Assembly (NCBI GenBank): GCA_930367215.1
Contig: OV884058.1
Location: 102,137,802 to 102,201,801 of the forward strand
Direction of reading: 5' to 3'
Source: Pollenia angustigena
Lineage: Eukaryota > Arthropoda > Insecta > Diptera > Polleniidae
DNA length: 64,000 nt
The notes under the pieces are model-generated. The model was not told the origin of the DNA. It saw only the letters and a program-made list of their open reading frames with translations, and searched no databases. This document shows, piece after piece, positions 44,101 to 55,320 of this stretch. The translations under genes and the position numbers were made by a program. Position 1 is the stretch's first letter. Every line of letters begins with the position of its first letter.

Positions 44101-44440
44101 AAATAGCGCTTTCGAGATATTTGCGAAAATCATGGGAAGAATTGTTCATCTGAATTGTAAAAATTGTATCCCCTCTTTCAGCACATATTTATACTGTGTT
44201 GATCAGATAAAAATTTACTGTGTTACAGGCCTTTTGATTTAAAAGTTTTTTTTTTATGTTTTTCAATATTAAACGTTATCATCAGTGAATTTTTATCCGA
44301 TCAACACACTATAAAGAAAGGAGGATACACATATTTATTTGAAATTTTTGGATATATATAAAATGATTCCAGAAAAACACGATTTTCGCGAATATCTCGA
44401 AAACGCGTATTGAGAGAAATAAATGGGTGCCATATTCATG
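44079..44440. repeat. Fold-back repeat overlapping the Myb-like gene
   Basis: CATTTATTCCTCTCAAATAG with TTTCGAGATATTTGCGAAAA (left) is mirrored at about 44383-44440. Inner arms TGTGTTGATCAGATAAAAAT and the inverse surround a T-rich loop near 44255. Confidence 0.7.
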
Positions 44441-44672
44441 TTTAGTCGTCCAAATTAAGCTTAAGCAAAATCGCATTTTAAGGCTATTTTTTTTCAATAA
44501 ATAAAAATCAATAAAATGTTTTTATTTTATATAATTACCATTTGTTCTCCATTTTTATTTATAGTTTATTTAAGGCCCCTATTACGGTTTACAACTCAAC
44601 TACTGTTAAATATTTCTTGTTTTTTATAAATTCCATGATTCGACAACAAAACAACAAGTGAGTGGTTTTGAC

Positions 44673-47600
44673 TAAAGACCTGCACGAGTGTATCAATAAG
44701 TATTGTTGAAACAGATACACCAGATATATATCTGTTACTACTGATATAAATGAGAGAATGAGTGTAACTGACATTGTATGGTTTTGTTTTTGCCCACTCA
44801 CCATATCTTAAAAACAGATACAGATGCTTATGGTTTTGGATTGAGTGTGTCATAACATTTTTTTTTTGCTTACAAATATCTGTTGTCACCATAAGTATTT
44901 CTACAATATCTGTGGTAATCTGTTGTATTTTTAAATATTGTTGGCGAGTTGAAATAAGAGAGTTTGTAAAAATTTGTATAAGATCTCAACCAGGGGTGCC
45001 AGATGGTTTTAGTAAAAAATCGGCATATTTTCAAAAACAAATCGGAAATTAAATTATGAAAAAACGGCAAATTAAAATTAATGTTTTAAACACATAAAAC
45101 ATATTTTTAATGGCAAAAACAACAAAGCAAAACCATTAACCATTACATAATGTTAAAAAAAATAAATAAAAATAAATGTTTTATAAATAAATTTTATTTA
45201 ATTAAAAAAATACGGGGTATCTGATAGCAGATTTATATTTTCAAACTTAAATAAAAAATTTAATAATTGACACAAAGTTTTATTAAAAGCATTGAACGGT
45301 AGAATGGAAATGCGGATTTTATTTTTTAAAGAGTATGTCATCCACATGTCTTTTGTCGACTTGCACACCCTGTTCAAAACCGAGCCTTGTTTTTCGAGAA
45401 TTTAAAAAAAATAAATGACCCAATTTTCTCATGCGTGGATAAGGCACACCAAACATTTACCCTGGGGCAATGTAAAGGTATTTGATGTTTCAATCGAGGG
45501 TTTTAGGTTCTTGGAGACCAGTAACGGTAGTTTTGTTTGTTGACGTGGCTATTTAAGTGAAAATGAACTTTGAACAAAATTGTCGACGAGCAATTACGTA
45601 AGAATCATTACCCTTAAAAAATGTCTCCTCAGCGAACGCGCGATGCTCACTCGACTACTGTGACTGACAAATCCTCCCAATCGATAATTCCAACGGCTCC
45701 AACCTCAATCCGCAACGTTTATTACTTTTTGAAATAATCGCATTTAAAATATAATTTTGCCACCAGACACCCTTATATGAATAGATTTTACTTAAGGGTA
45801 AATTGCAGGGACCGTTAATAAGAGTGATCCATATAATTTTAGCTTGAAAACTCTCCATATTAGAGTCAGCGGAGACCTATACTGTCTTATACCAATAGGT
45901 TCGTCCCTTTAAGAACCTATGGTGATCTAGAATAAACGATCTTAACTCCACAGTTAAAAATCATTTTTCAACGAAAAAATAAAAGTAGGTTAAAAAGAGA
46001 GTTTTATTTCGCAGTCATAAAATTGTCGGCCTAAAATTCTTCTTCTTCGTCTTTTTAATGACAATTAGTTTAATTGCAGTGCAAGCTGATTAGATAACAC
46101 TGCTTTACAAATTGTAGTGATCTGACCAGCTACAAGCTTTGGGTGTCCATGTACAAAATATGAATTTAATTAAATGTCGGTTAAAATCAAACTCCTGAAA
46201 TGAGTTATAATTTATGACGGCTTAATAAAACTCTTTTTTAAGAGTTAAATTCGACATTTTATGTTTACGTTGAAAAATAGCTTTTTTATATGGACTTTTT
46301 TGTTTTTATTCCAAAAATAACTCAGGGACTAAAAATAATTACGTTTATTATTTTTTGTAATGGTTACGAGAAAAATTCCTTTATTTTCAATTGGGAACCT
46401 TTAAGCATTATCGTTATATATATATTTTTTGGTTGTGGTAACCAATTAAAGTAAAATTTATTTATTTTTGGCTATTAATAACCTAAGTATTTTTTTGTTT
46501 ACAAATATCTATTGGAAAAAATTATTTATTTTTCTGGTTACAATTCTGAGGTATGTACCGCATTTCCTTTAAGCTTCTCATATGAAGTTGTATATTTTTC
46601 AAAATGTGTTTGTTGGCTTATACTATGTTCACACTTGAGTTCTTAAACGCGTTTAAGCAGCTCGAACGTGATTAAGCTTTAATCACTTCAAAATCGAGAT
46701 GATTACCCATACATTGAAGTGATTTGTTAATCACTTCAAATCGACATGATTACAACTAAATCACTTCATAAACCACATAGAATCCACTGAACATACCTAA
46801 TAATGTAGAATCGCCAACATGTCGTGTACAACCGGCCAAGATTTCTGCTTAATGTTTTTATTTTTTTCCTTAAATAATTCATAAATTTTCACAATTTCAT
46901 CATTAAAATGATTAAAATAATCTTCTGATAACTTTATAAAAGTGTTTTTATCCATTTTTAATACTTTAAAGAAATATAAATTTGTTTGATTTTTTTTTTG
47001 TGTATTTGTTGTGTGTTTTTTTCTTAATCATCTGTCATCTTAATCATCTCAAATGTAATGTGAACGGCTTTGATTAGCTAAATCAACATTTTGCTTAAAC
47101 GGGTTTAAAAACCCAAGTGTGAACTTAGCATTAGACACAATACAAACACTGCATATATAAAATAAATATGTATAACCATTTTTTCCTTAAGTATAAGCGC
47201 TAAATTAATAAAAGTTGTCTCTTTGTGTAACAAGTTACCCAAAATTAATAATTTGTATAAAACAAACCAAAAATTACCGTGCTGTAAGTGTTTATCAAAA
47301 AATAAGCACTTTGATAATTTAGAGGAAAAAAATCGTCAAAATGCTGATTTATTGGTTAATATGGTAGGCCTAATCACAACGCTTCCTGCTAGTTCTTATT
47401 TTTTACAAACACCAAGTATGTACACGTGTTCAGTTCTTTCAGAATTTTTTTTTCAATAATATTTGTCTACTTGGCACTTGAACGAAGAAAACGCGACCTT
47501 TCAATTTCATGAAAGAATTTTTTACACAAACAAAATACATATCGGTACCGAAAATTTCAAAAATGTTTGCCTTCCAAAAAAAACAAGCAACACATTTTGT

Positions 47601-47988
47601 TCTTGTAAAGTTTTTTTTGTGCTCGAAACACATCACGCAAAAATTATTGAAAAAACTGTTCATGTGTACATATTTTGTTTTTGTAAAAAATTATTTTTTA
47701 ACCAGCCAAAGGGTCGCCTCTTTTGCGTTGAAAAATAATTGAAAATAACGGTATCGTACAATAAGTAACTTATTGTATTCCATCAGTATCCACTAGCATC
47801 TGCTTTTGCGAAACAGATATTAGCAGATATGATGCTCTCTTTTGCTTTTTTATCAACTTACATCCACTCTTTTGCAAATCATATCAACATCAACTTATAT
47901 CAGAAACATAAGAGCACTCATCCATACGCATCCATTTTAGAAAAAACCCAGAAACAGATATAAACAGATGTATCTGTGCAGGTCTTTA
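44673..47988. mobile_element. hAT element of 3.3 kb, transposase not recognised
   Basis: TAAAGACCTGCAC tips (right inverted) are flanked by GTTTTGAC (44665-44672, 47989-47996). Subterminal zones carry many ACAGATA/TATCTGT words. The length fits an autonomous hAT, yet I find no ERVFS or RW motif in any frame. The interior includes a PIF-type MITE (46621-47130) and a lone hAT-like tip CAGGGGTGCCAGATGG at about 44993. Confidence 0.85.
46621..47130. repeat. PIF-type MITE, ATGTTCACACTTG ends
   Basis: TACTATGTTCACACTTGAGT and, inverted, TGCTAAGTTCACACTTGGGT are flanked by TTA (46618-46620, 47131-47133). GATTAA..AATCAC words recur inside. Length 510 bp. Confidence 0.8.
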
Positions 47989-47996
47989 GTTTTGAC

Positions 47997-49783
47997 ATTT
48001 GTTTTCGTAATGTCGACAATACCTTCGATATTAATAAACCGCTTTTTGTATGAAAGTGCTTACGTTTTCTTTCGAGTTGTCGTTTAAACGAATGTGCGTA
48101 TAGAATAAAGTTAGATGAACCCAAAACAGTTTTCGATCGCTTAGAATGCGATCGAAGTCGTTCTTTCGAAATAGTTGAACAGGCCATTAGAAAATTCCAA
48201 GTATTCAGATTATTAACTCGTCACTTTTTCCAAGTAATTATTGTTTACATGCCTTTTGCGAAAATGCATACAAATTTTATAATTTGTATTCAAGAAAACT
48301 GGTGAAGGTGATTTTGCACGCTCGAAATTCTGATTAAACGCCAAAAATGAGAAGTAAGTTTGAACTTGTTGATGAAAAGGATATATTACGACATACCGAA
48401 GTGCAAGAAATTATTTGTAAAGCCCTGTTTCGATCGATACAAAATTCTCTATTCTCTATGTTTTAGATTAGAACAGGGTATCCTAAATTGATAACGTTGA
48501 TAACGTTCACGGAATCCATATGTTGTCAGATGATGGGAAAAGATGTCAACTTACGATGGCCAATGCTTTGAACAAATTTATAAATGTGTGTATATATTGT
48601 AACAACGTTTCCCTAAAATCCCGCATATTTAAGTTGCCCACTCAATAGTAACGAATTCTTGTGAATTAAAACAAATTGGAGTAAACCAAATGATCAGAAG
48701 TTTTAAGACGATCATTGCAACGATTGGTTCAATTAAAAACTTTGTACTTTATTTGGCTCTCTAACATAAATTCTTGTTTTCCAAAATAAAACTCCCCTTT
48801 TACTTTGAAAATTCTACACGTATCACCACTTACATCCATTGCTCAATCTTCTCCCCCTTAAAGGCCAAATTAAACATTTGTTGTTATTGCATTGACGGCT
48901 TGTTTTTGTAAAACGCGTCGGGTTTTTATTTTTTTGCGTTCACAATGTTGTTATTGCAGTGTTGACTATTTTTGGCGCTGAGGAATGAATTATGTACAAT
49001 TTTGTGAGTATGTCAGTTGTTTGTCGTTTTTTGGTAAGTCCGTCATGTTCGTCATGTTACATGTACGGTTTTATTGTTGTACGAAGAACGATTAAATGTT
49101 TTTAGTAGGTCTTGACGACCTTATATGGGCGGGTGTCATTACGCAGTCGATATTGCCACATTTGTGGCAAACAACCAGCCAGCCATATGGGCAACAAAAA
49201 CCAAACCAACAGACATTAATTGTAACCGATATTAAAACGCATTTGAGGTTTTAAAAAAAAATATGAAAGAAAACTATAAACGCAGTGATTTGTATGTTTA
49301 ACATTAAAACAACATCTACTCAAGTTAAAACTTAAAAAAAAAACTGAAAAAGGTAACAACAACTATTTGTTGTTTGATTTGCTGATGTGTTTTTTGTTGA
49401 ACACAGCAACAGCGACACCAACAACAACATTTAAACATTTATTTGTGTAGACAAGTTACATACGAACAATTACTACGCACATGTGCCAAAATCATAAACG
49501 TCATGCCAGATGCTTAAATGCACATGTTGCCGTTGCTGTTGCATTTGTTGTCATCGCCATGTTTTAGTTATTTTAAGTTTATTATATAGATAAAAATGTT
49601 TATATAAAGCTTAGTGATTTACTTCAGTTGGTAGAAGATGTAAAAGCGTGAATTCATTAGTTTAAAATTTTGAGGTCAAACGAAATGAACTCTCTAAAAC
49701 TTCTTTAGTTGAATAGCTTGAATTTTTAAAAGACTTGGGTCTTAATGCCGAACAGAATCCTATAGTAGTAATCTGCAATGATA
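47997..49783. other. Least repetitive stretch; no gene seen
   Basis: This stretch has CAACAACA and TGTTGTTGC runs typical of fly intergenic or intronic DNA. No terminal repeats, no coding frame, and no clear promoter could be supported. Confidence 0.45.
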
Positions 49784-49786
49784 CAG

Positions 49787-50026
49787 GGGCCTGATTCTGG
49801 CAGTCGTGATCGAGCACTTTCTCGATTCGAAAGCAATTTAATATCTAATTATTTCAGTCCATACTGAACGAATCGGAATTATTTTTTCAGTGTTGTAATG
49901 CATTAATTTGAGTTTCACAATACTGAACAAATAATTTCGATTCGTTCAGTATTGACTGAAAGAACTAGATATTAAATTGCTTTCAAATCGAGAAAGTACT
50001 CGATCACGACTGCCAGAATTAGGCCT
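49787..50026. repeat. Palindromic MITE with CAG target duplication, copy C
   Basis: GGGCCTGATTCTGGCAGTCG and, inverted, AGGCCTAATTCTGGCAGTCG are the tips; CAG lies outside both (49784-49786, 50027-50029). The 240-bp body is almost entirely palindromic. Tips share the (G)GGYCTRATT pattern with copies A and B, but the interior differs. Confidence 0.78.
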
Positions 50027-50087
50027 CAGGGTTAAAAAAAAAAATAACTTTTAGTTTCATAAAACAACATTTTTAACATAAAGTTTA

Positions 50088-50268
50088 TATCTGTGGCATT
50101 TTGACTAAATATCTTAAGTCGAATTAAAAAAGTTGAAAAAAATGTTTTATTTGGTTTATTTTATTATTTAATAAAAATGATTTTTTCACCGACACTTTTT
50201 CTTAAACACTTTTTTGCTATCTTATCTCGACTAAAGATGTTTTGTCAAAATGTCACAGATGTAAATAT
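50088..50268. repeat. MITE with CTGTGGCATTTTGAC ends, copy 1
   Basis: ATCTGTGGCATTTTGACTAA at the left and the inverse of ATCTGTGACATTTTGACAAA at the right, with GATTTTTTCACCGA inside. The copy at 62930-63175 shares ends and interior. Confidence 0.72.
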
Positions 50269-50739
50269 CACTTATATTTTTATTTTATTAAAAATCATTT
50301 AAGAAAAATAATGTTGGACAGATAGACGGCCGTCTTGGTGTACAAATGTGGATTCTTTAATCATAATTTGAATCACTGCGCACCCACCATATACATAGCT
50401 AAACGATAAGCATGCAAAGCCTTCTTAAATGAACTCAGCGAATTTACGACAGGCTTTTATTTATGCACCAGTTGTATCTTGTAAGGCTTCAAGGCCAAAT
50501 TCTTATGCAAATTTCAGCATGTGGTGTTTAAGGTCGCCTCAGAATGGAAAAATTCGGTTCTTTTTTTTTAAAACTGCAATGTTTTCACTAAAACGACCAT
50601 GACGAAGACGCGTTGGCACATTATGGAGAGAGCCATCCTGCTGGCTTTAATAATTCTTAATAGTAATCTGAAATGATAAATACGTTCGATACAGATACAC
50701 CAACTATAGGACATAATATATCCATTTTTTTTTCGCTAG

Positions 50740-50906
50740 TTGAGCTTAGAGTACACGGAATGTAAAAAGCCACGTGCGCATGTGTTTCTAACGTAATTTT
50801 GACGTCATCTAAAAGACACAGTGGCCATTGTGTAATGACGTCAGAATTACGTCAGAACCACATTCGTATATGCGGATTTTCACATTCCGTGTACTCTGGG
50901 CTTAAT
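50740..50906. repeat. Small MITE, AGAGTACACGGAATGT ends
   Basis: AGCTTAGAGTACACGGAATG and, inverted, AGCCCAGAGTACACGGAATG form the tips; TGACGTCA-like words (50800-50850) face each other at the centre. The target duplication is unclear. Confidence 0.68.
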
Positions 50907-51002
50907 GATTCGGTGTAAAAATACATCATCTAAGAAACTTTTTTTCTAAAAAGTAAAAAAAAAATGCAAAAAATTAATAAAAGAAAAAAATTAGTATAAA
51001 AT

Positions 51003-51498
51003 AAGTAAGAAAGTACAGTCGGGCAAGCCCGACTATATGATACTCTAAACCACAGTATTTTAAAACACATTTACAAGAGTGCAACCTATTCGGGACCCGT
51101 GGAGAATCATGCTTGTGTGTCCATATAAATATGGATCTATCTATGTTTTAAATTTCATTTAAATCGGTTTGATAGTCTCTGAGAGGCAGAAACTGCCTCT
51201 ATCTCCCATCATGGCCCTACGATTCGGCCCATTTTTAATAGGCTTGGTCGTTCTGCCAATAAGAACCTATAAGCCAAATTTTATCAAATTTTCTCTAAAA
51301 TTGCGACCTGTACTTTGCGCACAAGGTTACATGGACAACCTGCCAGCCAGCCGGACGGATATCGTTGATCGACTCAGAAAGTGATTCTGTGTTGATCGGT
51401 ATATTCTAAGGTGGGTCAGGACCCATATTTTAAGGTGTTACACACATCAGCACAAATGCATAATACCCTTTACACTATTGTGATGTGGGTATAAAAAG
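51003..51498 (+). repeat. Dispersed repeat, AAGTAAGAAAGTACAGTCGG family, copy 1
   Basis: It begins AAGTAAGAAAGTACAGTCGG, contains AGCCCGAC and ATATGATAC, and ends GATGTGGGTATAAAAAG. A second complete copy is at 60641-61309 and partial copies are at 58072, 36202 and 31392. The same ends without inverted repeats suggest a non-TIR mechanism; the superfamily is unknown to me. Confidence 0.8.
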
Positions 51499-51955
51499 AA
51501 AAACCTAAATCTTTTCATGGCTAAGCCATATCAAAATGGCTGAAAAAGGCTGTATGTTTTTCATAAGCTCCCACTGTGGGCCGGAATTCTTATGATATCT
51601 TAGCTGCCAGATAAAATTGGTCAAAAATCGTAAAATCGTCAAATTTACTCATCTAAATCGTCACAACATTATTTATTTTATTTATTTATTTATTTGAAAA
51701 TCCTAGCACAACAAGATTGACATCTTATAAATTACAGTGCTAGTGAATAATTTCGTAAAACAATACTTTAAAGATACAATAGGTATATTATATTATATGA
51801 AATTTCCTTCAAGAATTTTAAAAATTGTTTAAGTTAACAAATTTAGACTTAATCATTAAAAAGAGCAAAAAATAAATAAAAAATATAACAAAATTTTTAA
51901 ATATAACAAAATTTTAAGAAAAGTTAACAGTTAAAAACAAGTTTAGAAAGATGTT

Positions 51956-54775
51956 TTAAAATGTTCTAAAATGTTCTAAAAGCTCCTTTTTAAAAAGCGT
52001 TGCATTGTTAATTTTCTGAATATAAGGTGGAAGTTCGTTCCAAAGACGAGTGGTATATATGAAAAACTGTCTTTCCGACAGAAGGCTTTTGTAGCTTTGT
52101 TGAATAATTCTTTTACATCGATTTGATCGGCTGAATTTAATCCTCTCATAAAGGTACGAAGGTTCCTTGGAGACTATTATTTTTTGGAGAAATATAAGGC
52201 TTTTGAATTTCAATAAATCACAGAAGGTCATATCAAATATACGGTAAGAAAAAGCTGATATACTAACGCGCCGGCTTTTATTGAAAATGTATCGAGCAAT
52301 GTTATTATATGCTACTTTCATTTTACTAAAGTCGTTACTGCTGCAATTTGCTAAGATTTCACAGCCATATAAAAGAACAGGGATAAGATAGGCCTTGGCC
52401 AGGAGCATTCTTATTTTAAAAGGTGTGGAATATTGAACAGACCAAAGGTTCCTTAACATTCCGTGTACCCTACCAACAGCAGTGTTTATATGATTGGACC
52501 ATGTAAGTTGATTATTAAAAGTAATACCGAGGTTTTTTGAGGATTGCACAACATTTATTACAGCGTTATTGATTCGTATATCAAAGTCAATGTTTACAGT
52601 GCGAGCATTTTTGGAAATAAATATACATTTAGTCTTGGATGGATTAAGACATAATCCATTATTTGTCGCCCACTGATGAATATTATGCAAGTCCTGGTTA
52701 ATATTTGATAAGCATGGTTGAATATTGTTAACATTAGTACTTATATATAACTGTACATCATCAGCGTACATTTGTATGTTACAGCTCATGCATATTTGAG
52801 GAAGGTCATTAATATATAAAGAAAAAAGTAGAGGTCCAAGAATGGATCCTTGAGGAACTCCTCTGTTAACATAAAGGGCTTTAGATACCTGACCGTTAGC
52901 ATGTACTGACTGAGACCGATTGTGCAGATAAGATGATATTAAGTTACAGGCCATTTTTGAAAAATGAAAAAGTTTTTCAAGTTTTTTTACGAGAATAGAA
53001 TGGTCAACCGTATCAAATGCCTTACTATGATCAAGAAGTACTAGAAATGATACCATATTTTTATCAAGTTTCACTCTGAGGTCTTCTACAACATCCACCA
53101 AAGCAGTAATGCAACTTCTTCCTTTAATAAATCCTGACTGTCTTTTTGATATAAGATTATTTGTGTTTAGAAAGAAGTTCATCTGTTTATGCATTAATAG
53201 TTCTAATACCTTGGATAGAAAAGGAAGAATTGCTACAGGGCGAAAATCATCGCCTTGTTTAGGAATTGGTATGATCTTGGATTCCTTCCAACTAACTGGA
53301 AATGTAGACTTGGTCAATATAGAGTTAAACAAAAAGGTAAAATATGGCAAAAGTTTAGGCAATATAGCTTTTATAAAAACAGGATCCAAATTGTCAACAC
53401 CAACGGCATTCGATTTTACAGACAGAATACTCTCCAGTACATCGCACTGGTCGACACACCGAAAATAAAAACAATTTTCAATGGGTGCAAAGCAAAGCTC
53501 GTCATAAACATTTGCAGTTGGTTGTGGAATATTAACATTGACAAACTGTTGGTTCAAATCGTTCACATCAATGTCTGTATCAAGTTTTGTAATCTTCTTA
53601 TTGCCTATGCCAATATTTCGAATCTCCTTCCACTTAGATTTACTGTCGATTGCAGAAGAAAATTTTCGTTTGTAGTAACAGGTTTTAGCAGTTTGAATTT
53701 TCCTTACAACATTACTTCTAGCAGTTTTAAATAGTGCTTTGAGCTCTGGAGTTTTATACCTTTTCCACCTATTGTAAGCTACATCGCGTGTTCTGATAAG
53801 GTTTTTTATTTCACCATTAAACCATGGTTGCTGTTGTTTGTCTGTAATGAGCTTAGTTTTAAGTGGTACACACGTGTTGAAAATATTATTTAAATTAGTT
53901 TGAATAAAATGTTGTTGATCATTGACATTTTCATAGTTGTAAATTGTATCCCAACAAACATTTTCAACACAATGGCTTAATAATGAATAGTCAATGTTAC
54001 GAAAGTCACGGTATGTAAAATATGTATTTTCCCTGCTAACAAAAATGTCATACGTTGTGAAAAGTACATCATGTTTTGAAAAAACTGGGGCTGATAATTG
54101 ATCATAGTGTTGAACTTTTGATTTACGGTTGACAAAGACAAGATCTATCAGACTACTTGATGAATTAGTATAATGCGAAGGAGTTATAGTATTAACAGGT
54201 AGTAGGCCGAGAATTTGCATTGGTTCTGTAAACGTGCTGTCTATCAATATATTGTTATTGAAATCACCTGTGATAAATACATCATTGTACAGTAAAGATA
54301 CTTCCTCTATTGTTTTAATTAAATTTTCAAATGGAATATCTTTATGCGGCCTATATATACTACCAACAAGTAATTTTTCCTTGTCTTTGTTGGTGACTTC
54401 TATAAATAAATATTCTATTTTATTGTAAATTCCCATTTTCCTTTCTTGGTCTGAAGATTTTTTCAATGTACAATTAATACCATTTCTAACATAAATCGCC
54501 ACGCCGCCACCATTAGTATCCCTATCAGCACGGAATAATTTAAACCCAGGAAGTTTATATATATTATCGTTTATATCAGGTATAAACCAAGTTTCCGAGA
54601 CAGAAATTATATCAATTCCAGACGAAACAAATAAATATCTAAACTCGTCCATTTTATTGTTCAAACTTTGGGCATTTAGTTGAACAATATTCAAGCCTTT
54701 CTTTTGACGTGATAAAATTCTGATCATATTATAAACACTGTCCCTGGAACTATTTCTATTGTCGTTACGGATCAT
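51956..54775 (-). CDS. CR1-like LINE ORF2 (endonuclease and reverse transcriptase)
   Basis: The 939-residue frame is uninterrupted. The APE-type endonuclease lies at about 28-245: QLNAQSL (N34), SETW (E61), IYRPH (140-144), TGDFNNN (D171, N173). The usual SDH appears as SKHD (233-236), so the acidic residue before His is replaced by Lys. The reverse transcriptase spans about 450-760: FLVLLDHSKAFDTVDH (D582), RGVPQGSILGP and MYADDVQLY (D672, D673). The C-terminus ends with the LWNELPPYIQ block common in CR1/I-type LINEs. The start is the first Met of the frame; the endonuclease begins soon after. It would nick DNA and reverse-transcribe the element RNA in the nucleus. Confidence 0.9.
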   Translation of the reverse strand: MIRNDNRNSSRDSVYNMIRILSRQKKGLNIVQLNAQSLNNKMDEFRYLFVSSGIDIISVSETWFIPDINDNIYKLPGFKLFRADRDTNGGGVAIYVRNGINCTLKKSSDQERKMGIYNKIEYLFIEVTNKDKEKLLVGSIYRPHKDIPFENLIKTIEEVSLLYNDVFITGDFNNNILIDSTFTEPMQILGLLPVNTITPSHYTNSSSSLIDLVFVNRKSKVQHYDQLSAPVFSKHDVLFTTYDIFVSRENTYFTYRDFRNIDYSLLSHCVENVCWDTIYNYENVNDQQHFIQTNLNNIFNTCVPLKTKLITDKQQQPWFNGEIKNLIRTRDVAYNRWKRYKTPELKALFKTARSNVVRKIQTAKTCYYKRKFSSAIDSKSKWKEIRNIGIGNKKITKLDTDIDVNDLNQQFVNVNIPQPTANVYDELCFAPIENCFYFRCVDQCDVLESILSVKSNAVGVDNLDPVFIKAILPKLLPYFTFLFNSILTKSTFPVSWKESKIIPIPKQGDDFRPVAILPFLSKVLELLMHKQMNFFLNTNNLISKRQSGFIKGRSCITALVDVVEDLRVKLDKNMVSFLVLLDHSKAFDTVDHSILVKKLEKLFHFSKMACNLISSYLHNRSQSVHANGQVSKALYVNRGVPQGSILGPLLFSLYINDLPQICMSCNIQMYADDVQLYISTNVNNIQPCLSNINQDLHNIHQWATNNGLCLNPSKTKCIFISKNARTVNIDFDIRINNAVINVVQSSKNLGITFNNQLTWSNHINTAVGRVHGMLRNLWSVQYSTPFKIRMLLAKAYLIPVLLYGCEILANCSSNDFSKMKVAYNNIARYIFNKSRRVSISAFSYRIFDMTFCDLLKFKSLIFLQKIIVSKEPSYLYERIKFSRSNRCKRIIQQSYKSLLSERQFFIYTTRLWNELPPYIQKINNATLFKKELLEHFRTF

Positions 54776-55011
54776 TATTTATCAGAGGAAAAATAACGCA
54801 AGTAAGCATACTCATGAAGCAAATAGTTGTATATTTGTGATTTAAAAAGGAGCTGAACAAGATCTTATTTATTATTTGTACAATATTATGATCATATTTT
54901 GGCATGCAATTATTATTTAATAAACAGTATATTTTTAAATAAATAAGTTTAAAAACTAAATGATTTAAATAAAGAAAATTTTGTATAAAATATATTTTTA
55001 TGAAGTTATAC

Positions 55012-55320
55012 TTAAGGAAAACTTGCAACACAGTTGCTAATATTTGGCACATCATTTTCAGCAGCAGGAGTTTGATTAGTAGACTGGAAATCATTGGTAG
55101 CAATAAACGATTGATCAGGAGGGCGAAAAAAATTACTATCTAACTTTTCCAACGAATCAATTCGAATAGCACGACTTCCATGGCTAGTTTTCACGTAAAC
55201 TAAGCCACGCATAGTAAACGCAGCCGATATTATACTTTTATTTTTTAACTTAACAGCAGCTTGTAAAATTTTGTAGTTTCGATTTGTGAGATCTTCGTTT
55301 ACATAAAAAACAACTAACTT
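55012..55320 (-). pseudogene. CR1-like LINE ORF1, C-terminal fragment
   Basis: One frame reads LVVFYVNEDLTNRNYKIL, QAAVKLKNKSIISAAFTMRG, then LVYVKTSHGSRAIRIDSLEK, resembling the C-terminal domain of ORF1 proteins in CR1-like insect LINEs, probably an RNA-binding fold. The frame ends at about 55012, 240 bp before ORF2. Upstream of about 55320 the homology is lost, so the element is 5'-truncated. Confidence 0.6.

Larger units (their letters stand above)
51664..55320 (-). mobile_element. CR1-like LINE, 5'-truncated
   Basis: On the minus strand: ORF1 C-terminal fragment (55015-55320), ORF2 (51956-54775), a 3' UTR, and a tail of AAAT repeats at about 51669-51694 instead of poly(A). Microsatellite tails fit the CR1 group. 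The 5' part of ORF1 is lost near 55320. Confidence 0.8.

Noticed and set aside
45890..45922. Small hairpin ATAGGTTC...GAACCTAT
   Set aside because: Short stem of eight pairs is expected by chance; no array or gene context to make it a terminator or ncRNA.
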